From Bacteroidales bacterium (GTDB taxonomy: Bacteria; Bacteroidota; Bacteroidia; Bacteroidales; JAOZQN01), in NCBI GenBank assembly GCA_029938985.1, contig JAOZTW010000036.1, positions 1 through 16,568 of the forward strand: a DNA stretch of 16,568 nt. The letters run 5' to 3'. The translations under genes and the position numbers were made by a program. Shown one piece after another: positions 1-8,156 of the stretch (positions are counted from its first letter, which is position 1; each line of letters starts with the position of its first letter). The notes under the pieces are model-generated. The model saw only the letters and a program-made list of their open reading frames with translations. It was not told the DNA's origin and ran no database searches.

Positions 1-135
1 AAAATTCAAAAGAACAAGTTTAAATGGTTAATTATTTATTTTGATATGCCTAAACAACTTATAGCTTATAAAAATCATTTTGAAAATTTATTAAAACTAA
101 CCGACCTAAAACAAACAAAAGATGTCAGAATTTAA
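1..135 (+). CDS. 3' end of an unidentified gene (5'-truncated by window)
   Basis: Frame 1 is open from the window edge to a TAA at 133-135, giving 44 residues with ordinary coding character (it includes KWLIIYFDMPKQLIAYKNHF). It overlaps the start of the methyltransferase by 14 bp, which suggests translational coupling in one operon. Genes placed this tightly next to a stand-alone DNA methyltransferase are often its restriction endonuclease or specificity partner, so a restriction enzyme C-terminus is a reasonable guess. I do not recognise any family motif in the visible part, and the function is inferred from position only. Confidence 0.55.
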   Translation, partial: KIQKNKFKWLIIYFDMPKQLIAYKNHFENLLKLTDLKQTKDVRI

Positions 136-1099
136 AATTTTTAATAAAAGTTGCTATACGCTTGCTGATTTAGAAAATAGCACAATTGAAGCTCTTATAA
201 CTGACCCACCTTATGGTATTTCTTATCAAAATAATTATTGGGATAAAGATTTACCTGATAGACAAATTTGGAATGATAGCTTTAGAGTTTTAAAAGAAGG
301 TTCTTTTGGATTAGTTTTTAGTTCTATAAGACTAATGCACAGATTGATGGTTGATTTAGAAGATTCTGGTTTTATAATAAAAGATGTATTAATGTGGGCA
401 TACTTGAATGGTATGCCAAAAAGTAGAAACGTAGGGCTTGCTATAGATAAAGAATTGAATATCAAAAGCGAAAAGATAGGAGAATATAAATATGTTCAAG
501 GATATAAAAAAGGTGGAGCAGATAATTATAAAGCAAAAACAAAATATAAATTAACACCAAGTTCTGAATTAGGAAAAAAATTCAATGGGGCAGGACTGGG
601 AATAAAACCAGCTTACGAACCAATAATATTAATACAAAAACCTATTAAAAAAGCTAAAAATGTAGCACAAAACACAATTATAAATGGCACAGATGCATTA
701 AACTTAGAATCAACAAGAATACCTTATGAGAAAGGAGAATCAAAAGTGGGGCATAATCCGCATCCAAACGGAAGAGTAACAGCAAATATATTACGAACAA
801 GTAATTTTAATGATGGATACGACAAGTTTTTTCTTGTCCCTAAAGTGAGACAAAAAAAAGACGATTATAATTTCCACCCTACTTTAAAACCTGTAAGTTT
901 AATGTTTCATTTAACAAAATTAATTACTTTTGAGAAACAAACAATTTTAGACCCTTTTATGGGTAGTGGCTCTACTGGTGTTGCTTGTGCTAAATTGAAA
1001 AGGCATTTTATTGGATATGAATTAGATAGCGGTTATTTTAAAATTGCAAAAACAAGAATAGAAAAACAAAATTTGATTACAAATAATTCTATATTTTAG
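122..1099 (+). CDS. Site-specific DNA methyltransferase, beta-class (N6-adenine or N4-cytosine)
   Basis: This S-adenosylmethionine-dependent enzyme methylates an exocyclic amino group in a specific DNA sequence. The catalytic motif IV DPPYG is at residues 28-32. Motif X (HPTLKP) is at 252-257 and the SAM-binding motif I (DPFMGSGSTG) at 277-286, followed by GYELD at 298-302. Catalytic motif before SAM-binding motif is the beta-class order. The stretches MPKSRNVGLAIDK (98-110) and KPAYEPIIL (162-170) are typical of phage-like or solitary adenine methylases. The region between about 110 and 250 probably recognises the target. At 325 residues it is full length for the class. The ATG lies inside the 3' end of the preceding frame. 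DPPY fits N6-adenine best, but N4-cytosine cannot be excluded. Confidence 0.92.
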   Translation: MSEFKIFNKSCYTLADLENSTIEALITDPPYGISYQNNYWDKDLPDRQIWNDSFRVLKEGSFGLVFSSIRLMHRLMVDLEDSGFIIKDVLMWAYLNGMPKSRNVGLAIDKELNIKSEKIGEYKYVQGYKKGGADNYKAKTKYKLTPSSELGKKFNGAGLGIKPAYEPIILIQKPIKKAKNVAQNTIINGTDALNLESTRIPYEKGESKVGHNPHPNGRVTANILRTSNFNDGYDKFFLVPKVRQKKDDYNFHPTLKPVSLMFHLTKLITFEKQTILDPFMGSGSTGVACAKLKRHFIGYELDSGYFKIAKTRIEKQNLITNNSIF

Positions 1100-1133
1100 A
1101 AAAACAAAAATTATAAAAAATTAAATTAAACAA

Positions 1134-4100
1134 ATGATAAACAACAATAAAACACCCGATTATATTTTTGAAATAAGTTGGGAAGTGGCTAATAAAGTGG
1201 GAGGTATTCATACTGTGCTGTCCACCAAAGCTAAATCTTTACAAGATATTGTAAATGAAAAACTAATTTTTATAGGTCCAGATTTGTGGAGAGACGAAAC
1301 CAAGCCAAATCCGGAATTTATAGAAGATGCTGAATTATTCAAAGCTTGGAAAGATTATGCAGCAAAAGAAGGAGTGAGAATTAAAGTAGGACGTTGGAAT
1401 ATAGAAGGAACTCCAATAGCTATTTTGATAGATTTCACTACTTTATTTCCTAAGAAAGATAATATTTTATCGGGACTTTGGGAAGATTATAAATTAGATT
1501 CATTGTCGGGAGACTGGGATTATGTAGAACCAACTTTGTTTGGATATGCTGCAGGTCAGGTTATTGAAAGCTTCTGTAAATATAATCTTATTTTTGGTAA
1601 TAAAATTGTAGCACATTTTCACGAATGGATGACCGGTTCTGGTGTTCTTTTCCTCAAAAAAACAGCTCCATATATAAGCACAGTATTTACAACCCATGCA
1701 ACTGTTGTAGGTCGCACTATAGCAGGAAATGGACGACAACTTTACGAAAAGTTGAATCAATACAATCCCGACATGGTGGCAAACGAGTTTAATGTAAAAG
1801 CTAAACAATCGTTAGAAATGCTGTCTGCACAAAATGCAGATGTGTTTACTACCGTGAGCGACATTACGGCTCTTGAATGCAAACAGTTTTTGAACAGAAA
1901 ACCAGATATAATTACCACAAATGGTTTTGAAGACGCATTTGTTCCCAAAGGTGAAATATTTGAAGAGAAAGTTAAAACATCAAAAGCAAAATTAAGACAA
2001 GTAGCCGAAGCATTGCTTGGTTACAGCCTTACAGATGATGCCTTGTTTATTGCCTCAAGTGGTCGCTATGAATATAGAAACAAAGGTATTGACGTTTTTA
2101 TTGATGCCTTAAAAGCTACCAATAATACAAAAAAAGAAATTGTTGCATTTATATTAGTACCTGGCGATATTGCTGGAGTTAATCAACAATTGAGACAAAA
2201 AATTAATGGTAATTCTGACATTGAAATATCAAATAAATTTTTAACTCACGAGCTTAGAAACACTGATTACGACCCTGTTATTAATAAATTGAAAAAACTT
2301 AATATTAATAATAACAAAGAGGATAACATAAAAATTATTTTCGCACCCACCTATTTAAACGAAAACGACGGAATTTTTAATTTGAATTATTATGACCTTC
2401 TTATAGGTTTTGATTTAACTGTATTTCCTTCATACTACGAGCCTTGGGGATATACTCCAATGGAAAGTATTGCTTTTAAAGTACCAACTATTACTACAGA
2501 TTATGCTGGTTTTGGACTTTGGGTAAACAAAGAAGTAAAAAATACAAATATTGCGGTAAAAGTTGTTGCTCGTAGCAAAATGAGTTATGATAAAATAGTT
2601 GAAAATATTTCAAAACTGTTAACTATTTTTTCTAAATATACAGACGAGGAAAGCAAAAAAATTAGAGAAAATGCTTATACCATTTCTAAAAAAGCAAGTT
2701 GGCAAAATTTTATAATTAATTATGAAAAAGCCTATGATTTATCTATTAGAAAAAAAGAAGATAGAAAAGATACAATAGCAGATATAGATTATGCCGAAAT
2801 TATTGCAGGTTCACTTCCCTCGCAGGAAACCGATAATCCAAAATGGAGAAGAGTAGAAATACAAGCATTTTTACCCGAAGTAATACAGGGTTTAGAAAAA
2901 ATATCAGATAATTTATGGTGGTCGTGGAACACCGAAGCGGTATCTATGTTTAAATACATTAATCCTCTACTTTGGAACGATAGCGAACAAAATCCAAAAG
3001 TTTTTCTTGAAAAAATATCTAATAAAAGATTTGCTGAAATTACTGAAGATAAATATTTTATTGATAAATATAATAAAGTATTAACCGAATTTAATAATTA
3101 TATTGAAAAAGGTAAAAATCAAAATCTTCCACGAATAGCTTATTTTAGTATGGAGTTTGGTTTTCACGATTCTATAAAAATATTTTCGGGTGGACTTGGC
3201 ATTCTTGCAGGTGATTACCTTAAAGAATCAAGCGATTCAAATATCAACATGGTAGGTGTTGGGCTACTGTATAGAAAAGGATATTTTAAACAAATACTTT
3301 CGCCTGATGGACAACAACTTGCGGCTGACAATTTACAAGATTTTTCAAAAATGCCTCTTAAAAAAGTGGTTGACGAAAATGGAAATTGGCTAACTGTTTC
3401 AATTCTTTTTCCTGGACGAACAGTGTTTGTGAGAGTTTGGCAAGCAGAAGTGGGACGAAATAAACTTTATTTATTAGATACAGATTATGAAGACAATTCG
3501 GAACACGACCGCTCTATTACGCATAAACTTTATGGAGGCGACCACGAAAACAGATTTAAACAAGAAATGGTGCTTGGAATTGGCGGAATTAGAACTCTCG
3601 AAAAAATTGGTGTTGATGCAAACATATATCATTGCAACGAAGGACATGCCGCTTTTATTGGATTAGAACGTTTAAATAAGCTCATTACCAAAGAGATGCT
3701 TTCTTTTGAAATATCGCTTGAAATAATCCGTTCATCTACTCTGTTTACTACTCATACTCCCGTACCTGCTGGTCACGACACTTTTAACGAAGACCTTGTG
3801 AGAACTTATATGGCTCATTATCCGCAAAGACTAAATATTAGTTGGGACGAATTTATGAATCTTGGAAAATCATCTCCTTACGACCATAAATTTTCGATGA
3901 GTTACTTGGCCGCAAATTGCTCGCAAGAAATTAATGGAGTAAGTATGTTACATGGAGAAGTTACAAAATCAATGTTCTCAGGACTTTGGAACTCTTATTT
4001 TAAAGACGAATCAAGCATAGGATATGTAACAAATGGTGTTCATTACGAAACTTGGACAGCCAAATTTTGGCAAAAACTATATAAAAACAATTTTGGAGAA

Positions 4101-5366
4101 GGATTTTTAGATAACCTATCTGATAATTCTTATTGGAATAAAATTAAATCTGTACCAGACAGTAAAATTTGGAAAATAAGAAATAAATTAAGAGCCGAGC
4201 TAATTGATTTTATTAAACAACGTGTTAGAAAATCGTGGACTAAAACTTATGAAGACCCAAAAAATATTGTAAAAGTATTAAATAATTTGAACGAAAAAAC
4301 TCTTACAATTGGTTTTGCACGCCGTTTTGCAACTTACAAAAGAGCTCATTTACTTTTTACCAACATAGAGCGATTGGCAGAAATATTGAACAACGAAAAA
4401 ATGCCTATTCAAATTGTTTTTGCAGGAAAAGCTCACCCTAATGATGGTGCAGGTCAAGACCTTATAAAACGAGTTGTGGAAATGTCGAAACGTCCAGAAT
4501 TTCTGGGAAAAATTATTTTTATGGAAGACTATAATATCGCACTGGCACAAAAACTTGTACAAGGTGTTGATATTTGGCTAAACACGCCAACTCGTCCGCT
4601 TGAAGCCTCTGGAACAAGTGGAATGAAAGCAGTTATGAACGGTGCTTTACATTTTAGTGTGCTTGATGGCTGGTGGGTTGAAGGTTATCAAAAAGATGCA
4701 GGTTGGGCTTTGGAACAAGAACGAATTTACAACGAACAAGAATTTCAAAACAAGCTTGATGCTGAATTTTTGTATTCTCTTATTGAAAATGATATTGCTC
4801 CTGCTTATTACAAAACAAATACAGAAAATGTACCAACTCAATGGGTTGGATATATCAAAAATTCTATAGCAGATATAGCACCGCAATTTACAACTAAAAG
4901 AATGATAGATGATTATATTGAACGTTTTTATACTAAATTATATAATCGTCATGTTTTGTTGACCGAAAATAATAATGAGAAATTGAATGAACTTATTCAA
5001 TGGAAAGCAAAAATTAGACATGAATGGGATAAAATTAAAGTGCTTTCGGCAAAACTACCCGATACTACTCAAAAATCGTTGAACATAGAAGAAGAATATA
5101 AATCGGAGGTTATTATTGAACTAAAAACTCTTGCTCCCGAAGACATTGGTATAGACCTTGTTGTGATTGAAGACCCAGAGGCTTACGAACAAAAACTGAT
5201 AAGTAAATCTTCATTTAAACTCATAAAAAACAACAATGGAATAGCATATTACGAACTTTTGGAAAAACCAAAAAAATCGGGTGTGTATAACTATGCAATA
5301 CGAATATATCCAAAACACCAACTTATTCCATATCCACAAGATTTTAAACTTGTTAAATGGGCGTAA
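1134..5366 (+). CDS. Bifunctional glycogen synthase (GT3) / alpha-glucan phosphorylase (GT35) fusion
   Basis: This cytoplasmic glycogen enzyme joins two opposing activities. Residues about 8-550 are a GT3 glycogen synthase of the eukaryote-like type. KVGGI is at 21-25, and the segment PSYYEPWGYTPMES carries the retaining E-x7-E pair (E436, E444). It should add glucose from a nucleotide sugar, probably UDP-glucose. Residues about 590-690 (containing DNLWWSWN) match the DUF3417 N-terminal domain of short alpha-glucan phosphorylases. Residues about 665-1290 are the GT35 catalytic domain: AYFSMEFGF, GGLGILAGDYLK, TTHTPVPAGHD, GFARRFATYKRA and EASGTSGMK, where K1165 is the expected pyridoxal-phosphate lysine. 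This half releases glucose 1-phosphate from glycogen. The last 100 or so residues look like the usual C-terminal beta domain. All key motifs are present in both halves. The fusion is, as far as I recall, seen in Bacteroidota. The 34-bp gap to the methyltransferase gives little room for a separate promoter. Confidence 0.93.
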   Translation: MINNNKTPDYIFEISWEVANKVGGIHTVLSTKAKSLQDIVNEKLIFIGPDLWRDETKPNPEFIEDAELFKAWKDYAAKEGVRIKVGRWNIEGTPIAILIDFTTLFPKKDNILSGLWEDYKLDSLSGDWDYVEPTLFGYAAGQVIESFCKYNLIFGNKIVAHFHEWMTGSGVLFLKKTAPYISTVFTTHATVVGRTIAGNGRQLYEKLNQYNPDMVANEFNVKAKQSLEMLSAQNADVFTTVSDITALECKQFLNRKPDIITTNGFEDAFVPKGEIFEEKVKTSKAKLRQVAEALLGYSLTDDALFIASSGRYEYRNKGIDVFIDALKATNNTKKEIVAFILVPGDIAGVNQQLRQKINGNSDIEISNKFLTHELRNTDYDPVINKLKKLNINNNKEDNIKIIFAPTYLNENDGIFNLNYYDLLIGFDLTVFPSYYEPWGYTPMESIAFKVPTITTDYAGFGLWVNKEVKNTNIAVKVVARSKMSYDKIVENISKLLTIFSKYTDEESKKIRENAYTISKKASWQNFIINYEKAYDLSIRKKEDRKDTIADIDYAEIIAGSLPSQETDNPKWRRVEIQAFLPEVIQGLEKISDNLWWSWNTEAVSMFKYINPLLWNDSEQNPKVFLEKISNKRFAEITEDKYFIDKYNKVLTEFNNYIEKGKNQNLPRIAYFSMEFGFHDSIKIFSGGLGILAGDYLKESSDSNINMVGVGLLYRKGYFKQILSPDGQQLAADNLQDFSKMPLKKVVDENGNWLTVSILFPGRTVFVRVWQAEVGRNKLYLLDTDYEDNSEHDRSITHKLYGGDHENRFKQEMVLGIGGIRTLEKIGVDANIYHCNEGHAAFIGLERLNKLITKEMLSFEISLEIIRSSTLFTTHTPVPAGHDTFNEDLVRTYMAHYPQRLNISWDEFMNLGKSSPYDHKFSMSYLAANCSQEINGVSMLHGEVTKSMFSGLWNSYFKDESSIGYVTNGVHYETWTAKFWQKLYKNNFGEGFLDNLSDNSYWNKIKSVPDSKIWKIRNKLRAELIDFIKQRVRKSWTKTYEDPKNIVKVLNNLNEKTLTIGFARRFATYKRAHLLFTNIERLAEILNNEKMPIQIVFAGKAHPNDGAGQDLIKRVVEMSKRPEFLGKIIFMEDYNIALAQKLVQGVDIWLNTPTRPLEASGTSGMKAVMNGALHFSVLDGWWVEGYQKDAGWALEQERIYNEQEFQNKLDAEFLYSLIENDIAPAYYKTNTENVPTQWVGYIKNSIADIAPQFTTKRMIDDYIERFYTKLYNRHVLLTENNNEKLNELIQWKAKIRHEWDKIKVLSAKLPDTTQKSLNIEEEYKSEVIIELKTLAPEDIGIDLVVIEDPEAYEQKLISKSSFKLIKNNNGIAYYELLEKPKKSGVYNYAIRIYPKHQLIPYPQDFKLVKWA

Positions 5367-5370
5367 GGTG

Positions 5371-5515
5371 AATTAAGAATTAGGAATTAAGAATTGGTTT
5401 ACACCTTATATATTAACTTATTTCAAAAATTGTTAAAACTATTATATTACCAAAAAATTTATAAAATACTTAAATTTAAAGGTGTAAACTAATTCCTAAT
5501 TCTTAATTCCTAATT
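5371..5515. repeat. Heptad-repeat inverted repeat element (MITE-like)
   Basis: Arms at 5371-5407 and 5479-5515 (37 bp each) are inverted copies, identical at 33 of 37 positions. Each arm is built from a 7-bp unit AATTARG in four imperfect copies, then an inner TTTACACCTT. All four mismatches are A/G exchanges in register with the heptads. The 71-bp centre is AT-rich with no gene. The element begins 4 bp after the glycogen enzyme stop. It could be a small non-autonomous mobile element, or act as a bidirectional transcription end. No clear target duplication is visible. Confidence 0.65.
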
Positions 5516-5579
5516 ATTTGATATAAAATAAAAAATATTATTTTTTAAAAAAAAATTATTTTATTTCAAAAATTTTTCT

Positions 5580-5587
5580 TAAATTTG
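5580..5587 (+). promoter_or_regulatory. Probable -7 promoter box (TAnnTTTG) for the first paralogue
   Basis: TAAATTTG matches the Bacteroidota -7 consensus TAnnTTTG exactly. It lies 46 bp before the ATG at 5634, which would give a leader of about 40 nt. No good TTTG -33 box stands at the usual distance; the matching place reads TATT. Confidence 0.45.
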
Positions 5588-5633
5588 GCAAACAATTAAA
5601 TTAAATATATATTAACTTTTAAAAAGAAATAAA

Positions 5634-6380
5634 ATGAAAAAAATTTTACTTATAGTTTTAATAACAATACTTACCACAGGAGTTTTTGCACAAAAAAAAG
5701 CGAGAATTGAGGCAGCATATTTTGTTGATGCAGCTCCAGGTTTTAATTTTTTTGTAGGAGATGATGCAAAAGAATTTATAACAATACCAAAAAAAATGGG
5801 ATCAGGGCTTTGTGATTTTTCCTTTAATTATAGCATTTCAAATTATTGGATTTTATTACCCAAAAAAGATATGATTGGAGTTGCGTTTCCTCTTGGTTTA
5901 CGAATAGCAAAATATCGTTTTATAAACAACCTTTATTTTGACAACAGTACTGGTGTAATTAAAACATTAGAAGACACAGACCCAACTCATGTTTACAATA
6001 CTTCTTTTACAAGTTACGATGGAAGTAAATTAGTAACAGGTTATTGGCGAGCTCCAGTTCTTATTTACTTGCCTTTGCAAAGATGGTTTGGAGGAGCAAA
6101 TGATAATATAGGAATTTTTGGTTCGTTCTTCTACGAGAGACATGCTTTTACATATCACAAACTAAGATTTAAAGAAGACGGGAAAAAGAAAAAAATCTTT
6201 ACAGGAAACAATAGTTTCAAAGATTTTGGTTTATCTAAAGACAGAATTGGAGTGTCGGGAGGTTTACGATTTTTCAGAGTTGTCTTTTTTGCACAATATT
6301 TAATAACCCCATTTTTTAATGATTCAGTTGGTAAAAATATAAATGAAATGAGAGTAGGACTAAATATTATTCCTTTTTAA
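5634..6380 (+). CDS. Secreted or outer-membrane protein of unknown function, paralogue 1
   Basis: The protein has 248 residues. A classical signal peptide (MKKILLIVLITILTTGVFA) ends at a V-F-A signal peptidase I site after residue 19, so the product is exported. The mature part is rich in alternating aromatic and hydrophobic short strands (FNFFVG, DFSFNYSI, IGIFGSFFYERHAF, VVFFAQYLITPFF). It ends in a strand-like segment with terminal Phe (EMRVGLNIIPF). That pattern suggests a small outer-membrane beta-barrel, but I do not recognise a named family. It is closely related to the protein at 6753-7544, with roughly two-thirds identity by eye. Shared blocks include GLRIAKYRF, TDPTH.YN, GSKLVTGYWR and NEMRVGLN. 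The pair is a tandem duplication. The ATG is supported by the signal peptide. Confidence 0.85.
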   Translation: MKKILLIVLITILTTGVFAQKKARIEAAYFVDAAPGFNFFVGDDAKEFITIPKKMGSGLCDFSFNYSISNYWILLPKKDMIGVAFPLGLRIAKYRFINNLYFDNSTGVIKTLEDTDPTHVYNTSFTSYDGSKLVTGYWRAPVLIYLPLQRWFGGANDNIGIFGSFFYERHAFTYHKLRFKEDGKKKKIFTGNNSFKDFGLSKDRIGVSGGLRFFRVVFFAQYLITPFFNDSVGKNINEMRVGLNIIPF

Positions 6381-6434
6381 AATTATTTGAGGAATATATA
6401 ACTATCTACTTACCATTTAATTTAACAAACTGTT

Positions 6435-6442
6435 TAATTTTG
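6435..6442 (+). promoter_or_regulatory. Possible -7 promoter box (TAnnTTTG) for the second paralogue
   Basis: TAATTTTG fits TAnnTTTG and lies 7 bp before the target duplication of the MITE-like element. If it is used, transcription would start at about the insertion point and the whole element would be transcribed as a leader of about 300 nt. No clear -33 box is visible. A short AT-rich match can occur by chance. Confidence 0.3.
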
Positions 6443-6448
6443 AACACC

Positions 6449-6718
6449 ATTAGTTCTACTTTACGAAGTTAAAAGTCTTTGATTATAAGTGATTTAAGCA
6501 CCAACGGTGCAATAATCAATACCCTTGCCTGAAAGGGCAAGGAACAAAAAAACGCAAAATATTTAAGCTCCAACGGTGCGAAATCTATTGCATTTGTGAA
6601 TAGATTACTCACCTTTGGAGCTTACAAAACAAATAGATAATATATCTTGTTCGCACAGGCAATCCTATTGATTATCACGCCTTTGGCGTTTGTTTTAACT
6701 TCGTAAAGTAGAATTAGT
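6449..6718. mobile_element. MITE-like element with 20-bp perfect TIRs and 6-bp target duplication
   Basis: The terminal inverted repeats at 6455-6474 (TCTACTTTACGAAGTTAAAA) and 6693-6712 are perfect 20-bp reverse complements. The direct repeat ATTAGT flanks them at 6449-6454 and 6713-6718, as a transposition target duplication would. The 258-bp body has no open frame of note. It contains nested hairpins: GCACC-AAC-GGTGC, CCTTGCC-TGAAAG-GGCAAGG, a 26-bp imperfect stem (6564-6589 with 6599-6624, 3 mismatches, 9-nt loop), and CGCC-TTT-GGCG. ATAATCAATA left of centre pairs with its complement on the right, so the whole element can fold as one long imperfect hairpin. It carries no transposase and would need one in trans. 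Confidence 0.75.
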
Positions 6719-6752
6719 AAATTAAGTAATCAAATTATTAAATTCTATAAAA

Positions 6753-7544
6753 ATGAAAAAAACTCTAATTATTATTTTTGTTTCAATAATTACTATGAAC
6801 GTTTTTGCACAAAGCGAAAGCCGTATAGATGCCATGTATTTTAACGATGTTACACTTGTTGGATATAACTTTTTTGTAGGTGCTGATGCAAAAGAATTTA
6901 CAACAGTTCCAAAAGTATTAGGTTCTGGTGTTTACGATTTCTCTTATAATTATAGCATTCCAATATGGCTGATAAAACCAGACAAAAGATTAATTGGTGT
7001 TGCACTTCCAATTGGTTTGCGAATAGCAAAATACCGTTTTTTAGACAATCTTTCTGTTGAAAACAACAATGGAACTTACCAATTTTCAGAAAACACAGAC
7101 CCTACGCACTCATACAATAATTCTTTTTTTAGCTATGAGGGAAGTAAATTAGTAACAGGATATTGGAGAGTTCCAATTCTTGTTTACATGCCTGTACAAA
7201 AATGGCTTGGTGGCGACAAAGATAATTTTGGGATTTTTGGTTCGTTTTTTTACGAAAGACGAGCATTTAGTTATCATAAATTAAAATACAAGGTGGACGG
7301 TAATAAACAAAAAATCTTTACTGGAAATAAAAAGTTTAATGATTTTGGTTTTACAAAAAACAGGATTGGAGTTTCTGGTGGTATAAAAATTTCAAAAATA
7401 GTATTTTTTGCACAATATCTAATAACTCCATTTTTTGATGATTCTGTTGGAAAGAAAATTAATGAAATGCGTGTTGGATTAAATTTTGTCCCTCCCAAAA
7501 AAAAGAGTAACAATTCTACTCCATTTAGAAATTATGAATTGTAA
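6753..7544 (+). CDS. Secreted or outer-membrane protein of unknown function, paralogue 2
   Basis: The protein has 263 residues, with a signal peptide ending in NVFA before Q20. It aligns with the 5634-6380 product over its full length, apart from one-residue indels near residues 36 and 70. Conserved blocks include NFFVG.DAKEF, GLRIAKYRF, GSKLVTGYWR, GIFGSFFYERRAF, RIGVSGG and FFAQYLITPFF. It is predicted to be exported, possibly a small beta-barrel. Unlike its twin it does not end at the last strand. It carries an extra hydrophilic tail of about 16 residues (PKKKSNNSTPFRNYEL), so the terminal aromatic typical of outer-membrane barrels is displaced. The MITE-like element sits 35 bp upstream, between the two copies. 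Confidence 0.85.
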   Translation: MKKTLIIIFVSIITMNVFAQSESRIDAMYFNDVTLVGYNFFVGADAKEFTTVPKVLGSGVYDFSYNYSIPIWLIKPDKRLIGVALPIGLRIAKYRFLDNLSVENNNGTYQFSENTDPTHSYNNSFFSYEGSKLVTGYWRVPILVYMPVQKWLGGDKDNFGIFGSFFYERRAFSYHKLKYKVDGNKQKIFTGNKKFNDFGFTKNRIGVSGGIKISKIVFFAQYLITPFFDDSVGKKINEMRVGLNFVPPKKKSNNSTPFRNYEL

Positions 7545-7648
7545 AACTTTTAGCCATATTAATATAAATAATTAACGATTTAAACTCGTTCTTTTTGCTT
7601 TTAACGTCTTCAATAGGACAAATAAAAATAACCTAACCGATTAAAATT

Positions 7649-8134
7649 ATGGAATATCCAATAGTATTATTTATATTTATTGTTCTTGGTGTAGTAGCAA
7701 TAGTGTTGATTAGTAAGTATATGAAAAAAGGATTCAAAGTAATTTCAAATTGTACAGTAATTGTAGTTTCATTATTGTTAGGTTTATTTACTTCAGGAAC
7801 TTTTGATTATAGAGACATAAATATTAAAAACGTGGAGTATAATTTTTCGATAAACGATTTGAAGGAGAAATATTGCAATAAACAACTGAATTATAGAGAC
7901 TCTGTTAAATGTTATGTTATTCTATCTCCTATCTGTGATAGTATTATTAAAAATTATTCTCAAAAAGAACTTAGACAAATGGCTTGGAATAAATATAAAA
8001 TGAATGTTGCAATAAAACAATCTATTAAGAAACAGAAACCTACTATACATAAAGAACTTAAAAAAATAAACGCATTATATCTTTGGAATGACTTTATTCT
8101 TGACATGAAAGATAATAATTTTTTTATTCGCTAA
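7649..8134 (+). CDS. Small membrane-anchored hypothetical protein
   Basis: The protein has 161 residues. Residues about 4-23 (PIVLFIFIVLGVVAIVLISK) and 33-51 are hydrophobic enough for two membrane-spanning helices, separated by a short basic loop (KYMKKGFK). The remaining 110 residues are hydrophilic and lysine-rich, with four cysteines in the protein and a likely helical end (KQSIKKQKPTIHKELKKINALYLW). After a two-helix hairpin the C-terminal part would face the same side as the N-terminus. I recognise no family. It precedes a nuclease remnant and the HepT-MntA pair but shares no visible operon signal with them. Confidence 0.6.
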   Translation: MEYPIVLFIFIVLGVVAIVLISKYMKKGFKVISNCTVIVVSLLLGLFTSGTFDYRDINIKNVEYNFSINDLKEKYCNKQLNYRDSVKCYVILSPICDSIIKNYSQKELRQMAWNKYKMNVAIKQSIKKQKPTIHKELKKINALYLWNDFILDMKDNNFFIR

Positions 8135-8156
8135 AACTGACGTTTATATACAGTTA

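Noticed and set aside
235..465. Open frames on the minus strand (for example 235-465, 1500-1948, 4350-4886, 9597-9845, 12402-12773, 13641-13910, 15726-16137)
   Set aside because: Each lies opposite a well-supported + strand gene, is low-complexity or Phe/Ile/Ser-rich as expected from antisense of AT-rich coding DNA, and has no recognisable motif.
4642..4869. 75-codon + strand frame inside the phosphorylase domain
   Set aside because: Out-of-frame shadow of the PLP-lysine region, where the real frame has strong family motifs.
5371..7070. CRISPR array from the clustered short repeats
   Set aside because: The repeats are inverted or immediately tandem with no regular unique spacers, and no cas gene is present.
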